Source: Desulfosporosinus sp. HMP52
GTDB taxonomy: Bacteria > Bacillota > Desulfitobacteriia > Desulfitobacteriales > Desulfitobacteriaceae
Assembly (NCBI RefSeq): GCF_000765145.1
Contig: NZ_JMGA01000020.1
Coordinates: forward strand, 181,721-245,720
DNA length: 64,000 bases
Reading direction: 5' to 3'
Of this stretch, positions 1 through 9,076 are shown in pieces. Position 1 is the stretch's first letter, and each line of letters starts with the position of its first letter. A program made the position numbers and the translations under genes. The notes below the pieces were generated by a model. That model saw only the letters and a program-made list of their open reading frames with translations. It ran no database searches and was not told the origin of the DNA.

Positions 1-309
1 ATAACCTTTTCCCCAAAAGGATTTATTACCGATCACAACAAAGAGGGTCGCAGATCGACTGGGTATATTAAGCTCCTTAAAACCAATTGTTCCAATAAGA
101 TGATTATTTTCATCAAGTATAGAATACCTGTAACTATCAGAGGAATCGTCAAGGAATTTAATCGATATCTGCTCTTTATTTAAGAGAGTATTTAAAGGCC
201 ATGCACCTGTAGCCCATAGATTGACTTCTTGATCATTATACCATTGATATATTTCATCAATATCATCTTCCTCAACTGGTCGCACTGAAGTTTTTAAACC
301 ATGCAGCAT
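1..309 (-). CDS. GNAT-family N-acetyltransferase (3' part outside window)
   Basis: This is the first 103 codons of a reverse-strand gene that runs off the left edge. The start is ATG at 309, preceded by AAGGAGT seven bases upstream. The translation opens MLHGLKTSVRPVEEDDIDEI, with the beta1-alpha1 look of GNAT acetyltransferases (R-P-x-E-x-D-D), and ends at FWGKGY, the start of the acetyl-CoA pyrophosphate-binding loop (G-x-G). GNAT enzymes move acetyl from acetyl-CoA to an amine. The substrate cannot be told, although the layout resembles RimJ/RimL-type members. No partner gene is visible on this side. Confidence 0.8.
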   Translation of the reverse strand, partial: MLHGLKTSVRPVEEDDIDEIYQWYNDQEVNLWATGAWPLNTLLNKEQISIKFLDDSSDSYRYSILDENNHLIGTIGFKELNIPSRSATLFVVIGNKSFWGKGY

Positions 310-750
310 GATTAACGACTCCTTATTATATAGATAGGTTGTAGTATTCTTCTATAGTATATACCCTTTATATCCCCTATAACAGTGAATGGGTAAAAAC
401 ATTCTGTTATTTATCAAAATCAGCAAAATATAATATCTATAATATTTAAAATATAATTATTATTTTGTAAAATTGCATTGAATAGTAATAAATTTTGTAC
501 TTTGAGAAGTTCTAGAAGAAAGAGATCTTAAGTAGATATTTAGTGGGGATTTAAATAATAAAGTTTAACTAGTTTAAAGATGAAAGTGCTTTAAGATACA
601 CATTTAAATTAGTGAGTTATTAAAATTTTGTATTATGGTTGAAGCGACAAATAGGAGATTTGACAAAAACCGCGTTTTTATCAAATCTCCCATGAGTATC
701 AAGTAATATTTTAATTAAGAGTATTATTTATTGAATTTAAAAAAACAAGA
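310..750. other. AT-rich intergenic region
   Basis: This stretch lies between the acetyltransferase start and the tRNA-Pro 3' end. It is very AT-rich with no ORF of credible length. It must hold the promoter of the reverse-strand acetyltransferase, but I cannot choose a convincing -35/-10 pair. The only clear structure is the hairpin at 654-690, listed separately. Confidence 0.6.
654..690 (-). terminator. hairpin downstream of tRNA-Pro, likely terminator
   Basis: Ten-base perfect arms (GGAGATTTGA / TCAAATCTCC) continue, after one mismatch, into AAAAAC / GTTTTT around a CGC loop, giving about 16 paired bases. It lies about 60 bases beyond the 3' end of the reverse-strand tRNA. The T-run is inside the stem rather than after it, so termination is likely but not certain. 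Confidence 0.5.
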
Positions 751-827
751 TGGTCGGGGCGACAGGATTCGAACCTGCGGCCTCTTGGTCCCGAACCAAG
801 CGCGCTACCAAACTGCGCTACGCCCCG
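751..827 (-). tRNA. tRNA-Pro (anticodon CGG)
   Basis: Read on the reverse strand this is a complete cloverleaf. The acceptor stem is CGGGGCG / CGCCCCG with discriminator A and an encoded CCA end. The D-arm is followed by an anticodon stem CTTGG / CCAAG with loop TTCGGGA, and the T-arm carries GGTTCGAATCC. Anticodon CGG reads proline codon CCG. A hairpin follows at 654-690. No other tRNA is adjacent, so it appears to be a single-gene unit. Confidence 0.97.
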
Positions 828-1162
828 ACTTTTTAAGAACGATTATCATATTAACAAATGAAATTCTATCTGTCAACATTATTTTATAAAACTGTTTAAG
901 TTACTTAAATAACTGAAATTTCAAGTAAAATAAAACTAAAATGAATGACAATTCATTGATTAATTCATCCTGATATAATAGAATACCTCTATAGCAGAGC
1001 GTTACCACTATTTCCAAAAATGTTAAATATAACTTGTTAAATGGAATATGTTAGGGTATTAATTCTGAGTTGAGATTGCGACACCTATTATTTTAAGATA
1101 TACTTTAGACAAGCAATAAATACAGATGTTTCCAATGGTTTATACATAAGGAGAGAAAAGAT
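828..1162. other. intergenic region between tRNA-Pro and degV
   Basis: About 335 AT-rich bases lie between divergently oriented units: the tRNA is read leftward and degV rightward. It should carry both promoters, but no -35/-10 pair has consensus spacing that I would defend. No ORF or repeat is seen. Confidence 0.5.
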
Positions 1163-2023
1163 TTGAGGAAAATAGGGATTGTCATGGACTCTACAGGATA
1201 TTTATCAAAGGATATTTTAGATCAATTTCAGATTTGCGTTGTACCCCTTAATGTAAATATTGGGGATGAAACATATCCTGAGACAGAATTAAGCAATAGT
1301 GTTTATTTCGAAAAGTTAAGTCGGATATCTGGTCTTTCAACAACATCTCAACCTTCTGTTGGCAAGTTTTTAGAAGCTTATGAAGCGATGTTCGCAGAAG
1401 GTGTCGAAGATATCATAAGTATTCATATTTCTTCGGCCATCAGTGGCACTATCCATTCAGCTCAAATGGCAAAAGAGTTAGCTTCTAAGTCAGATATTCA
1501 TATCTTTGATTCTAGATCATCGGCTTTAGGACTGGGTGTGTTAGCCTGGGCTGCTGCCGAATGGGCAGGGCAGGGTCTTAGCGCTATTGAAATTATGGAG
1601 CGTTTAAAAAGCCTTGTACATGATACAGAGCTATATTTTATAGTCAATACTTTGGATAACCTTAGAAAAGGTGGTCGAATTGGTGGAGCAGCTGCATTGG
1701 TCGGGACTTTACTTCAGATAAAGCCGATTCTTTACTTTAATGATAGCGCACATATTGATGTTTTTGACAAAGTTCGTTCCCGTTCCAGGGCGTGGCAATG
1801 TGTACTCGACGAGTTGATACGAGCCTTAGCCTCAGGAAAACGCTATAGGATTTGTGTAATGCATGTAAATATACCCGATGAAGGGGTAATTTTGCTGAAC
1901 GAACTTAAGGAACGTTATCCAGAGCATGAAGTTCGTTTGTTTGAGGCAGGCCCTGTCATCGCTACACATGTTGGAGCAGGTGCATTTGGATTAACGTTTC
2001 ATCCGTGGCCTTATTTAGATTAA
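1163..2023 (+). CDS. DegV family fatty-acid-binding protein
   Basis: A 286-residue protein, typical length for the DegV/EDD family. These proteins bind a fatty acid between two alpha/beta lobes; some present it to fatty acid kinase FakA (FakB role). Seen here: the N-terminal IVMDSTGYLSKDIL segment, a TTSQPSVGKF loop, SSAISGT (ligand-carboxylate loop) and a later R-K-G-G-R-I segment, all hallmarks of the family. The start is TTG at 1163 with AAGGAGAG about seven bases upstream. It is monocistronic; no fakA kinase gene is nearby, so the partner kinase would be elsewhere. Confidence 0.9.
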   Translation: MRKIGIVMDSTGYLSKDILDQFQICVVPLNVNIGDETYPETELSNSVYFEKLSRISGLSTTSQPSVGKFLEAYEAMFAEGVEDIISIHISSAISGTIHSAQMAKELASKSDIHIFDSRSSALGLGVLAWAAAEWAGQGLSAIEIMERLKSLVHDTELYFIVNTLDNLRKGGRIGGAAALVGTLLQIKPILYFNDSAHIDVFDKVRSRSRAWQCVLDELIRALASGKRYRICVMHVNIPDEGVILLNELKERYPEHEVRLFEAGPVIATHVGAGAFGLTFHPWPYLD

Positions 2024-2493
2024 GGATATTATTCAGCTATCACGGTTTCTAAAAAGGAGGTGAACCTCTGAGATTAACCTGTGAGTGATAGGCTCAATCA
2101 ACAGGGATTCTCAAATCTTGAATTATGTAGACCTCGTAAGGTATTAAGAGTTGAATTCTATAAGTAACGAAGAAAGAGTTATTGTCATTTGTTCTAAACC
2201 CAAAAAACAAATGAACTGGTGTATCAGTTTTAAGTTAGTGTTAAAACACATGACTTAACCTATATATATCAGTTTATAGTATAAATATCAAAATATACAG
2301 AATATTGTGCTAATAATTGCTAGATTGTCTTGATAAATTAGATTAATATTGTAATATTGAAAAATTATATACAATAAAAAATATATTCAGAAAGTTTGCA
2401 GGATTTAGCCAACAAAAAAAGAATACATAATTAATAAAATCGCAAGATTTTGATAATGATTTTGTGTTTTCGCTGTAAAGGAGTGGAGGCTTG
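2024..2493 (+). other. long leader/intergenic region before the acs operon
   Basis: About 470 bases between degV and cooC. The first part (2051-2063) holds a perfect Shine-Dalgarno core, AAAAAGGAGGTGA, without a start codon at normal distance. Small palindromes follow: 2185-2193 with 2206-2214, and an ACCT/AGGT hairpin near 2131-2142. The last 150 bases are very AT-rich and probably contain the operon promoter. No known riboswitch class is recognised. Confidence 0.45.
2081..2167 (+). CDS. possible 28-residue leader peptide (weak)
   Basis: GTG at 2081 opens a 28-codon frame ending TAA at 2165-2167. The peptide is rich in R, L and Q and ends RVEFYK. The nearest ribosome site is the perfect AAGGAGGTGA at 2053-2062, about 18 bases away, which is too far for normal initiation. 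It may be a leader peptide, a degraded gene end or chance. It is listed because the strong ribosome site otherwise serves nothing. Confidence 0.15.
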   Translation: MSDRLNQQGFSNLELCRPRKVLRVEFYK

Positions 2494-3258
2494 TTGAAAA
2501 TAGCAATTTCTGGCAAAGGTGGCGTTGGTAAGACTACCTTTGCTGCTAATTTTGCCCAATGGCTATCCCATAAAGATATTTCCGTTTTAGCGGTTGATGC
2601 TGACCCGGATGCTAGTTTGGGAACTATCTTAGGAATACCTGATGATACCCTGGCTAATTTAAAACCTATTGTTGATATGAAAGAACTAATTGAAGAGCGT
2701 ATGGGGGGGAGTGGCACCTATTATCCCCTGAATCCTAATGTAGATGATGTTTTAGATGATTACAGTGTTTCTTTAGGTGATCTTAGATTCTTTCGCATGG
2801 GCAATGTAAAGGGCGGAGGAACCTCTTGTTATTGCAAAGAAAACAGCTTTTTGCGGGCTTTGGTTAATTCACTGATCCTTGGTGAAAAAGATACTGTTAT
2901 TTTAGATATGGGTGCAGGAATCGAACAACTTACCAGGGGAACGGCATTGGGTGTTGATGTTTTGGTTATTGTTACTGAACCCAGTAAAGTAAGCGTTCAG
3001 ACTGTAAAAGTTATTCAAAAACTTGCTGCAGAGCTAGGTATACCTCGAGTCCTTGTCGTCGGCAATAAAGTTCGTAATTCTAAAGATGAAAATTTTCTTA
3101 GAGACCACTTTCCTTCAGAACAGCTTATTGGCATCATCCCTTACAGTGACGAGCTGTTGGAAATGTCCTTAAATACAGGTAATCTTGAATTGCCTGGCGG
3201 GTCTCTGGGAGTTGAGCTCAATACAATTTATCAAAAAATCGTTGACGAAGGGAGATGA
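2494..3258 (+). CDS. cooC: CooC-type nickel-insertion ATPase for CO dehydrogenase
   Basis: A MinD/SIMIBI-class P-loop ATPase of about 254 residues. The deviant Walker A GKGGVGKT is at residues 7-14, the switch DADPDA near 36-41, and a C-x-C pair at C112/C114 that in CooC proteins binds metal across the dimer. CooC dimers use ATP to help insert Ni into the CODH C-cluster. Two adjacent TTG codons (2491, 2494) are possible starts behind AAAGGAG; 2494 gives the family-typical M-K-I-A-I start. It is the first gene of the acs operon, 68 bases before cooS. A paralogue at 11009 probably serves the ACS A-cluster. Confidence 0.93.
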   Translation: MKIAISGKGGVGKTTFAANFAQWLSHKDISVLAVDADPDASLGTILGIPDDTLANLKPIVDMKELIEERMGGSGTYYPLNPNVDDVLDDYSVSLGDLRFFRMGNVKGGGTSCYCKENSFLRALVNSLILGEKDTVILDMGAGIEQLTRGTALGVDVLVIVTEPSKVSVQTVKVIQKLAAELGIPRVLVVGNKVRNSKDENFLRDHFPSEQLIGIIPYSDELLEMSLNTGNLELPGGSLGVELNTIYQKIVDEGR

Positions 3259-3326
3259 CAGAGGTTTCGTAGTAAAGATGTGAGTATTTGTCTGAGACAA
3301 GATTTTAGAAAAGAGGAGGGTGTAAT

Positions 3327-5345
3327 ATGCCTAGATATCGGGATTTAACCCATACCGCCCGACCATCCGATGCACCACGAGTCGTAGATCCGAAGAATCC
3401 CATTCGTACAACCGACCCAGGTGCCCTTCAAATGTTGGACATGATTAAGGATAAAAATATTGAGACGGTTTATGATCGGGTAGTTGCTCAACAACCTCAA
3501 TGCGCATTTGGATACAAAGGAATTTGCTGTCGTATCTGTATTGCTGGGCCTTGTCGGGTTAAAAAGGATGATGGTCCTGGCAGTCGTGGAATTTGTGGTG
3601 CTTCTGCTTATACTATTGTATCGCGTAATATAGTTCGAATGATTGCCGGAGGAGCTGCATCTCACTCCGAACATGCACGTCATGTATTGCATACAGCTCA
3701 TGCCTTAGTCGACGGACATGCCGGCGATTATGAAATTAAATCTCCCGAAAAGCTTCGTAAATTAGCACAAAAGTTGGGAGTAGAAACTTTAGATCGTGAA
3801 GATAAGGACATTCTTCGAGATGTTGTAGAAATTGGGTATGCAGACTTCGGGCGCTATCAGGATCGACCTTTGGCCTTCCTGGATTCTTTTATGACAGAAG
3901 GACGGCGTCGGAAATTCCAACACACTAATATCATGCCGAGAAATATTGATGGATCTATTACAGAGCTTATAGCCCAAACAGCTATGGGTGTTGACAGTGA
4001 CCCAGTTAATATCATCTTTGGCGGACTAAAAAGTGCTCTTGCTGACCTTGGCGGAGAATATATCGGAACAAACCTAAGTGATGTGTTGTTTGGCATCCCG
4101 CAACCTATTGTTTCAGAAGCTAACTTAGGGGTAATTGATCCTAAAATGGTCAATATTGCTGTGCACGGGCATAATCCTGTTTTAAGTGAAATGGTAGTTG
4201 CCGCGGCACGGGCAATGAAGGCGGATGCCGAAAAGGCAGGAGCTGAAGGCGTTAATATCGTAGGGATCTGCTGTACTGGAAATGAGTTGCTCATGAGGGA
4301 AGGTGTTTACCTAGCTACCTCTTCTGCTTCGCAAGAAATGGCTATCCTTACTGGTGCTCTCGACGCAATGGTTGTAGATATTCAATGTATCTATCCGGCT
4401 GTCCAAACCCTTGCTGAATGTTACCATACAAAGGTAGTTACAACAGAAGCGATTATGAAAGTTCCTAGTGCTCAACACATTGCCTTTAATACCAATTCGG
4501 CCATGGAAGATGCCAAGAAGCTTATCAGAATTGCAATTGAAGCATACAAAAATCGTGATCCTAAGAAAATTTCTATACCGAATGAAAAACATAAGCTTGT
4601 TGCAGGTTTCAGTGTGGAAGCCCTTACTGAAATCTTCTCCAAAATCAATCCCGAGCGTCCGATCTCAGTGCTCACTAATGCAATATTGAGTGGCCAAATC
4701 AAAGGGGTTGCACTAATGGCTGGCTGTAACAACCTTAAACGTGCCCAAGATGAATCCCACAATATTGTTCTCAAAGAGCTTGTGAAAAATGACGTTTTTG
4801 TTATTTCTACCGGCTGTTCATCAGGAGCATTTGCCAAATTTGGCTTAATGTCACCAGCGGCCGTGGATACTTACGCCGGCGAAGGACTAAAATCCTTTAT
4901 TCAAACCTTAGAAGCTGCAAATCCCCAGTTGGCAACAGGCCTGCCGCTAGTCTTCCATGTGGGTTCTTGTGTGGATAACAGTCGTGCTGTTGATTTAGCT
5001 GTTGCCATGGCCAACGAACTTGGAGTGGATATACCTAAAGTTCCGTTTGTTGCATCTGCTCCTGAGGCTATGCATGAAAAAGCAGTTGCGATTGGATCTT
5101 GGTGCGTAACTATGGGGCTGCCTACCCATGTTGGTTCCTTGCCTCCTGTTGAGGGCAGTGACCTTGTCTATGGTATTACGACTCAAATTGCCCATGATGT
5201 TTTTGGCGGCAACTTCATATTTGAAGTTGATCCTGTCCTTGGAGCATCAAAGCTAATCGATGCTTTGGAGTATAGAACTTGGAAACTAGGCATTCATAAG
5301 CAAACAGCGGAAAAAAATGAGACAGCATTAGCTCAAGGTTGGTAA
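3327..5345 (+). CDS. cooS: carbon monoxide dehydrogenase catalytic subunit
   Basis: This 672-residue Ni-Fe CODH interconverts CO and CO2 and, in this operon, supplies CO to acetyl-CoA synthase (the AcsA role). The N-terminal cysteines C59, C67, C68, C71, C76 and C90 match the D- and B-cluster ligand spacing of CooS/AcsA. Further on, GICCTGNELLMREG, GCNN, TGCSSGAFAKFG, HVGSC and GSWCVTMG carry the C-cluster (Ni-4Fe-5S) ligand regions. Start ATG 3327 follows GAGGAGGG. Full length, no disruption. acsB follows after 16 bases, so it most likely forms the CODH/ACS alpha2beta2 complex. Confidence 0.97.
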   Translation: MPRYRDLTHTARPSDAPRVVDPKNPIRTTDPGALQMLDMIKDKNIETVYDRVVAQQPQCAFGYKGICCRICIAGPCRVKKDDGPGSRGICGASAYTIVSRNIVRMIAGGAASHSEHARHVLHTAHALVDGHAGDYEIKSPEKLRKLAQKLGVETLDREDKDILRDVVEIGYADFGRYQDRPLAFLDSFMTEGRRRKFQHTNIMPRNIDGSITELIAQTAMGVDSDPVNIIFGGLKSALADLGGEYIGTNLSDVLFGIPQPIVSEANLGVIDPKMVNIAVHGHNPVLSEMVVAAARAMKADAEKAGAEGVNIVGICCTGNELLMREGVYLATSSASQEMAILTGALDAMVVDIQCIYPAVQTLAECYHTKVVTTEAIMKVPSAQHIAFNTNSAMEDAKKLIRIAIEAYKNRDPKKISIPNEKHKLVAGFSVEALTEIFSKINPERPISVLTNAILSGQIKGVALMAGCNNLKRAQDESHNIVLKELVKNDVFVISTGCSSGAFAKFGLMSPAAVDTYAGEGLKSFIQTLEAANPQLATGLPLVFHVGSCVDNSRAVDLAVAMANELGVDIPKVPFVASAPEAMHEKAVAIGSWCVTMGLPTHVGSLPPVEGSDLVYGITTQIAHDVFGGNFIFEVDPVLGASKLIDALEYRTWKLGIHKQTAEKNETALAQGW

Positions 5346-5361
5346 GAAAGGAGGAATGTAT

Positions 5362-7542
5362 ATGTCTATGGAGGAAATTTACGCAGACGCAATTAAGGAT
5401 CCTAATAATCAGCCTAAGAAACTCTTACGCCGAGCCTACGATGGTACTACCATTGCGATGACCTATGCGGAAATCTTATTAAACCGGGCAATTAAAGATT
5501 ATGGTACAGAGCAAGTAGTTGGTTATCCAGATACAGCATATCACCTTCCGGTTATCACCTGTCTTTCTGGAGAAAAGGTTACCAAATTAGGTGAATTGGT
5601 TCCGATTCTAAACCGCATGCGCAGTCAAATTCGTACTGATTTAACGTTTGACAACGCTCGGCTATGGGGTGAGTCCGTTCTCTATGCTGCGGAAATAATT
5701 GAAACACTTAATTATTTGCGTGGGGAGCAACCAAAAGTTAAACCTTGGACAGGATTCCTTGGTGACCCGATAGTACGAAAACATGGTATTAAGATGGTAG
5801 ACTGGACAATTCCTGGTGTAGCGGTCATTTTAGGACGGGCAAAAGATTCTCAGGCCGCTAAGAAAATTGTCGATAACCTTATGGGAAAAGGATTCATGAT
5901 CTTTCTCTGCGACGAGATCATCGAGCAATTGCTTGAATTAAACGTAAAAATCGGAGAAGACTACATTGCTTTTCCTGTAGGAAACTTTACTCAGGTTATC
6001 CACGCTGTAAACTATGCCTTCCGTGCAGGTCTAGCATTCGGTGGGATTCCAGCGGGAGAACGAGAAAACCATCGTGATTATCAACGTCGTAGAGTCCGGG
6101 CTTTCGTCCTCAATCTTGGCGAATTAGATGATGTCAAGATTGCCGCATCAATGGGTGCAATCTTTATGGGCTTCCCAGTTTTAACGGATCAAACCCTTGC
6201 TGAAGATATGCAAATACCAGACTGGTATATCTCTGAACCCGATTATGAGAAGATAGTCCCCTTGGCTATGGAAGTTCGTGGAATTAAGTTGACCAACATC
6301 GAACTACCAATTCCGATTAACTTTGGACCGGCGTTTGAGGGTGAGACGATTCGTAAGGGAGATACCTACGTCGAATTTGGTGGAGGAAGAACAACAGCTT
6401 TTGAGTTAGTCCGTATGGTTGGGCCCGATAATATCGTTGACGGTCAGGTCACGGTAATAGGTCCCGACATTGATACTGTTCCGGAAGGAACCAAACTTCC
6501 CTTGGGACTTAAAATCGATATATATGGACGTAAGATGCAGGAAGATTTTGAAGGGGTTTTTGAACGTAGAATTCACTATTTTGCTAACTATGGTGAAGGT
6601 GTTTGGCACGTGGCTCAACGTGATTTGTGCTGGGTGCGGATATCTAAAGATGCCAGAGCAAAAGGTTTCTTAATGAAACACTTTGGGGATCTGTTGATTG
6701 CTAAGTTAAAAGAAGAATTCCCGGCAATTATTGACCGTGTTGAAGTTACTATCATGCTTGAACAAGCTGCGGTTGATGAGGGCATTGCTCTTGCGCGCGA
6801 ACGTTATAGAGCTCGTGATGACCGCATGAGGAGCTTGACTGATGAGTCCGTTGAAGACTTTTACTCCTGCTTGCTATGCCAGTCCTTTGCTCCTAATCAT
6901 GTTTGTATTGTTACTCCAGAACGGGTTGGACTATGTGGTGCTGTTAGCTGGCTAGATGCAAAAGCATCTCACGAGATAGCCCCTAACGGACCCAACCAAC
7001 CAATCCCCAAGGGACCAGCCATTGACGAATTAAGAGGCATGTGGCAATCCTGTAATGATTATCTGTATAAGGCTTCTAACAATACTCTGGAAGAGGTCAA
7101 CCTCTATACTCTAATGGATAGGCCCATGACTTCTTGCGGATGTTTTGAAGCTATCATGGCAATTGTTCCTGAAGCAAACGGAATTATGTTAACAACCCGT
7201 GAACATTCTGGAATGACTCCCTGTGGTATGACCTTCTCCTCTTTGGCTGGAACTTGCGGTGGTGGAATGCAAACTCCAGGCTTTATGGGAATTGGAAGAA
7301 CTTACCTCCTCAGCAAAAAGTTCATTCCTGCCGATGGTGGAATCGCGAGAATTGTTTGGATGCCTAAAGAGCTAAAAGATTTCTTGCGTGAAGACTTTGT
7401 TCAACGCTCAATTGATGAAGGCTTGGGTGCAGACTTCATTGATAAAATTGCGGATGAGTCAGTCGGTACAACTGCAGAAGAAATCGTTCCTTTCCTTGAG
7501 GAAAATGGACATCCATGCTTTGGCCTTGACCCTCTAATGTAA
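5362..7542 (+). CDS. acsB: CO-methylating acetyl-CoA synthase
   Basis: Acetyl-CoA synthase joins CO, a methyl group from the corrinoid protein and CoA. The A-cluster ligands are all present: C503, C506, C515 and C525 for the 4Fe-4S cluster and the C592-G-C594 motif for distal nickel, offset by exactly three from the Moorella enzyme as I recall it. Length is 726 residues against about 729. An in-frame ATG at 5356 sits one base from the AAAGGAGG ribosome site, so ATG 5362 (seven-base spacing) is the better start. It lies directly after cooS. A hairpin (7554-7602) separates it from acsC. Confidence 0.97.
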   Translation: MSMEEIYADAIKDPNNQPKKLLRRAYDGTTIAMTYAEILLNRAIKDYGTEQVVGYPDTAYHLPVITCLSGEKVTKLGELVPILNRMRSQIRTDLTFDNARLWGESVLYAAEIIETLNYLRGEQPKVKPWTGFLGDPIVRKHGIKMVDWTIPGVAVILGRAKDSQAAKKIVDNLMGKGFMIFLCDEIIEQLLELNVKIGEDYIAFPVGNFTQVIHAVNYAFRAGLAFGGIPAGERENHRDYQRRRVRAFVLNLGELDDVKIAASMGAIFMGFPVLTDQTLAEDMQIPDWYISEPDYEKIVPLAMEVRGIKLTNIELPIPINFGPAFEGETIRKGDTYVEFGGGRTTAFELVRMVGPDNIVDGQVTVIGPDIDTVPEGTKLPLGLKIDIYGRKMQEDFEGVFERRIHYFANYGEGVWHVAQRDLCWVRISKDARAKGFLMKHFGDLLIAKLKEEFPAIIDRVEVTIMLEQAAVDEGIALARERYRARDDRMRSLTDESVEDFYSCLLCQSFAPNHVCIVTPERVGLCGAVSWLDAKASHEIAPNGPNQPIPKGPAIDELRGMWQSCNDYLYKASNNTLEEVNLYTLMDRPMTSCGCFEAIMAIVPEANGIMLTTREHSGMTPCGMTFSSLAGTCGGGMQTPGFMGIGRTYLLSKKFIPADGGIARIVWMPKELKDFLREDFVQRSIDEGLGADFIDKIADESVGTTAEEIVPFLEENGHPCFGLDPLM

Positions 7543-7553
7543 ACTGCATTATT

Positions 7554-7602
7554 GAAACTATGGCTATCGCCTATGTCTAGAACTAGGCGCTAGCCAAGTT
7601 TC
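7554..7602 (+). repeat. intra-operon hairpin between acsB and acsC
   Basis: The core arms GGCTA-t-CGCCTA (7562-7573) and TAGGCG-c-TAGCC (7584-7595) pair with one mismatch, and outer GAAACT / AGTTTC extends the stem. No T-run follows, so it is not a classical terminator. A role in mRNA processing, stability or partial attenuation that sets acsB/acsC ratios is plausible (inference). Confidence 0.6.
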
Positions 7603-7657
7603 TAATGACCTTACAAGTCTGCTTCTTATCCTAGATCGATTAGAAAGGGGATTTAAA

Positions 7658-8983
7658 ATGGCTCTAACAGGTTTAGAAATCTATAAACAATTACCCAAGA
7701 AAAACTGCGGAGAATGTGGAGTGCCAACTTGTTTAGCCTTTGCTATGGCATTGGCTTCGGGAAAAGCTGCTTTAGATTCATGCCCATATGTAACCGAGGC
7801 AGCCAGAGAAAACTTAGATTCTGCAGCAGCCCCCCCAATCAAAGCCATAAAATTCGGTAAAGACTCTGTTCTTGGTGATGAGACTGTTCTTTTCCGTCAT
7901 GATAAGACATTTTATCATCCTACAACTTTGCTGATTCATATCTCCGATTCCCTTAGTGATGATGAATTAAGCGCTAAGATTCAAGAAATAAAAGGCTTAG
8001 AATTTGAACGTGTCGGACTGCAATACTCTATCGACGGTGTAGCGGTCGTTCAAGAATCGGGAGATGCTGCACGCTATGCTAAGGTAGCCGCTACTGTTGC
8101 TGAAGCTACTGATAAATCATTGCTTTTATTAAGCAACGATGTAGCTGCATTAAAAGCCGCCTTAGAACCTTTGGCATCCCGGAAACCACTTATCGGTTCA
8201 GCAACCGCGGACAATTATGAGGCTATGGTTAATCTGGCTAAAGATAACTCTGTTCCTGTGATCATCAAGGCAGATGGTCTAGAAGCTCTCGAAGAACTTG
8301 TTACTAAAGCACAAGCTTTAGGGTATAAAGAATTTGTCTTAGATCCCGGTTCAAGAACTACGGTTAATACCCTTGAAAATCTTACCCAGTTCCGGCGTTT
8401 AGCTATTAAGAAGAAGTTCCGCCCCTTTGGCTTCCCGGTCATTGCCTTTACAGGTAACCAGGATCCTATGGAGGAAATAATGGAAGCCACAGTTTATGTG
8501 GCAAAATACGCTAGTGCTGTTGTGTTAAAAACCAGTAAGAAAGCTCATCTGCTACCCTTAATGACACTTAGACAAAACATTTACACTGATCCTCAAAAGC
8601 CAATTCAAGTAGAACCAAAATTACACTCCGTAGGTAATGTTGATGAAAATTCACCATTCTACATTACTACTAACTTCTCCCTGACCTACTATAGCGTTGA
8701 AGGTGAAGTGGAAACTTCCAAGATTCCAAGTTATATACTCCCAATAGATACGGATGGTACCTCAGTCCTTACTGCCTATGCGGCAGGTAAATTTGAACCG
8801 GAAAAAATCGTTGAAGCAATGAATGCCAGTGGTATCGCAGATAAAGTAAAACATCGCAATATCATAATTCCGGGGTATGTGGCAGTAATATCAGGCAAAT
8901 TATCTGAACTATCCGGTTGGAAAGTAGTTGTCGGGCCACGTGAATCCAGCGGAATTGTATCATTCTCTAAAACTCTGTCCTAA
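7658..8983 (+). CDS. acsC: corrinoid/iron-sulfur protein large (gamma) subunit
   Basis: This 441-residue protein with AcsD carries the methyl group on a cobamide between AcsE and acetyl-CoA synthase. The N-terminal 4Fe-4S domain shows C17, C20, C25 and C42 (N-C-G-E-C-G-V-P-T-C pattern), the low-potential cluster used in cobalt reduction. A TIM-barrel domain follows, and a C-terminal domain of about 120 residues binds the cobamide in a base-off state. Start ATG 7658 has AAAGGGG upstream. Length agrees with Moorella AcsC (about 446). Co-transcribed with acsB through the hairpin region. Confidence 0.96.
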   Translation: MALTGLEIYKQLPKKNCGECGVPTCLAFAMALASGKAALDSCPYVTEAARENLDSAAAPPIKAIKFGKDSVLGDETVLFRHDKTFYHPTTLLIHISDSLSDDELSAKIQEIKGLEFERVGLQYSIDGVAVVQESGDAARYAKVAATVAEATDKSLLLLSNDVAALKAALEPLASRKPLIGSATADNYEAMVNLAKDNSVPVIIKADGLEALEELVTKAQALGYKEFVLDPGSRTTVNTLENLTQFRRLAIKKKFRPFGFPVIAFTGNQDPMEEIMEATVYVAKYASAVVLKTSKKAHLLPLMTLRQNIYTDPQKPIQVEPKLHSVGNVDENSPFYITTNFSLTYYSVEGEVETSKIPSYILPIDTDGTSVLTAYAAGKFEPEKIVEAMNASGIADKVKHRNIIIPGYVAVISGKLSELSGWKVVVGPRESSGIVSFSKTLS

Positions 8984-9076
8984 GACTTTGCAATAGGCTA
9001 TGAGAGGGAAGAAAGATGTTTTTATAGGATTGATTACACTAATGGGATTTCTTGGTAAAGTAAGGAAGTGAATGCG

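Noticed and set aside
2047..2070. Reverse complement resembles the 3' end of 16S rRNA
   Set aside because: The likeness is only the anti-Shine-Dalgarno core, as expected from a perfect Shine-Dalgarno; no further rRNA sequence is present.
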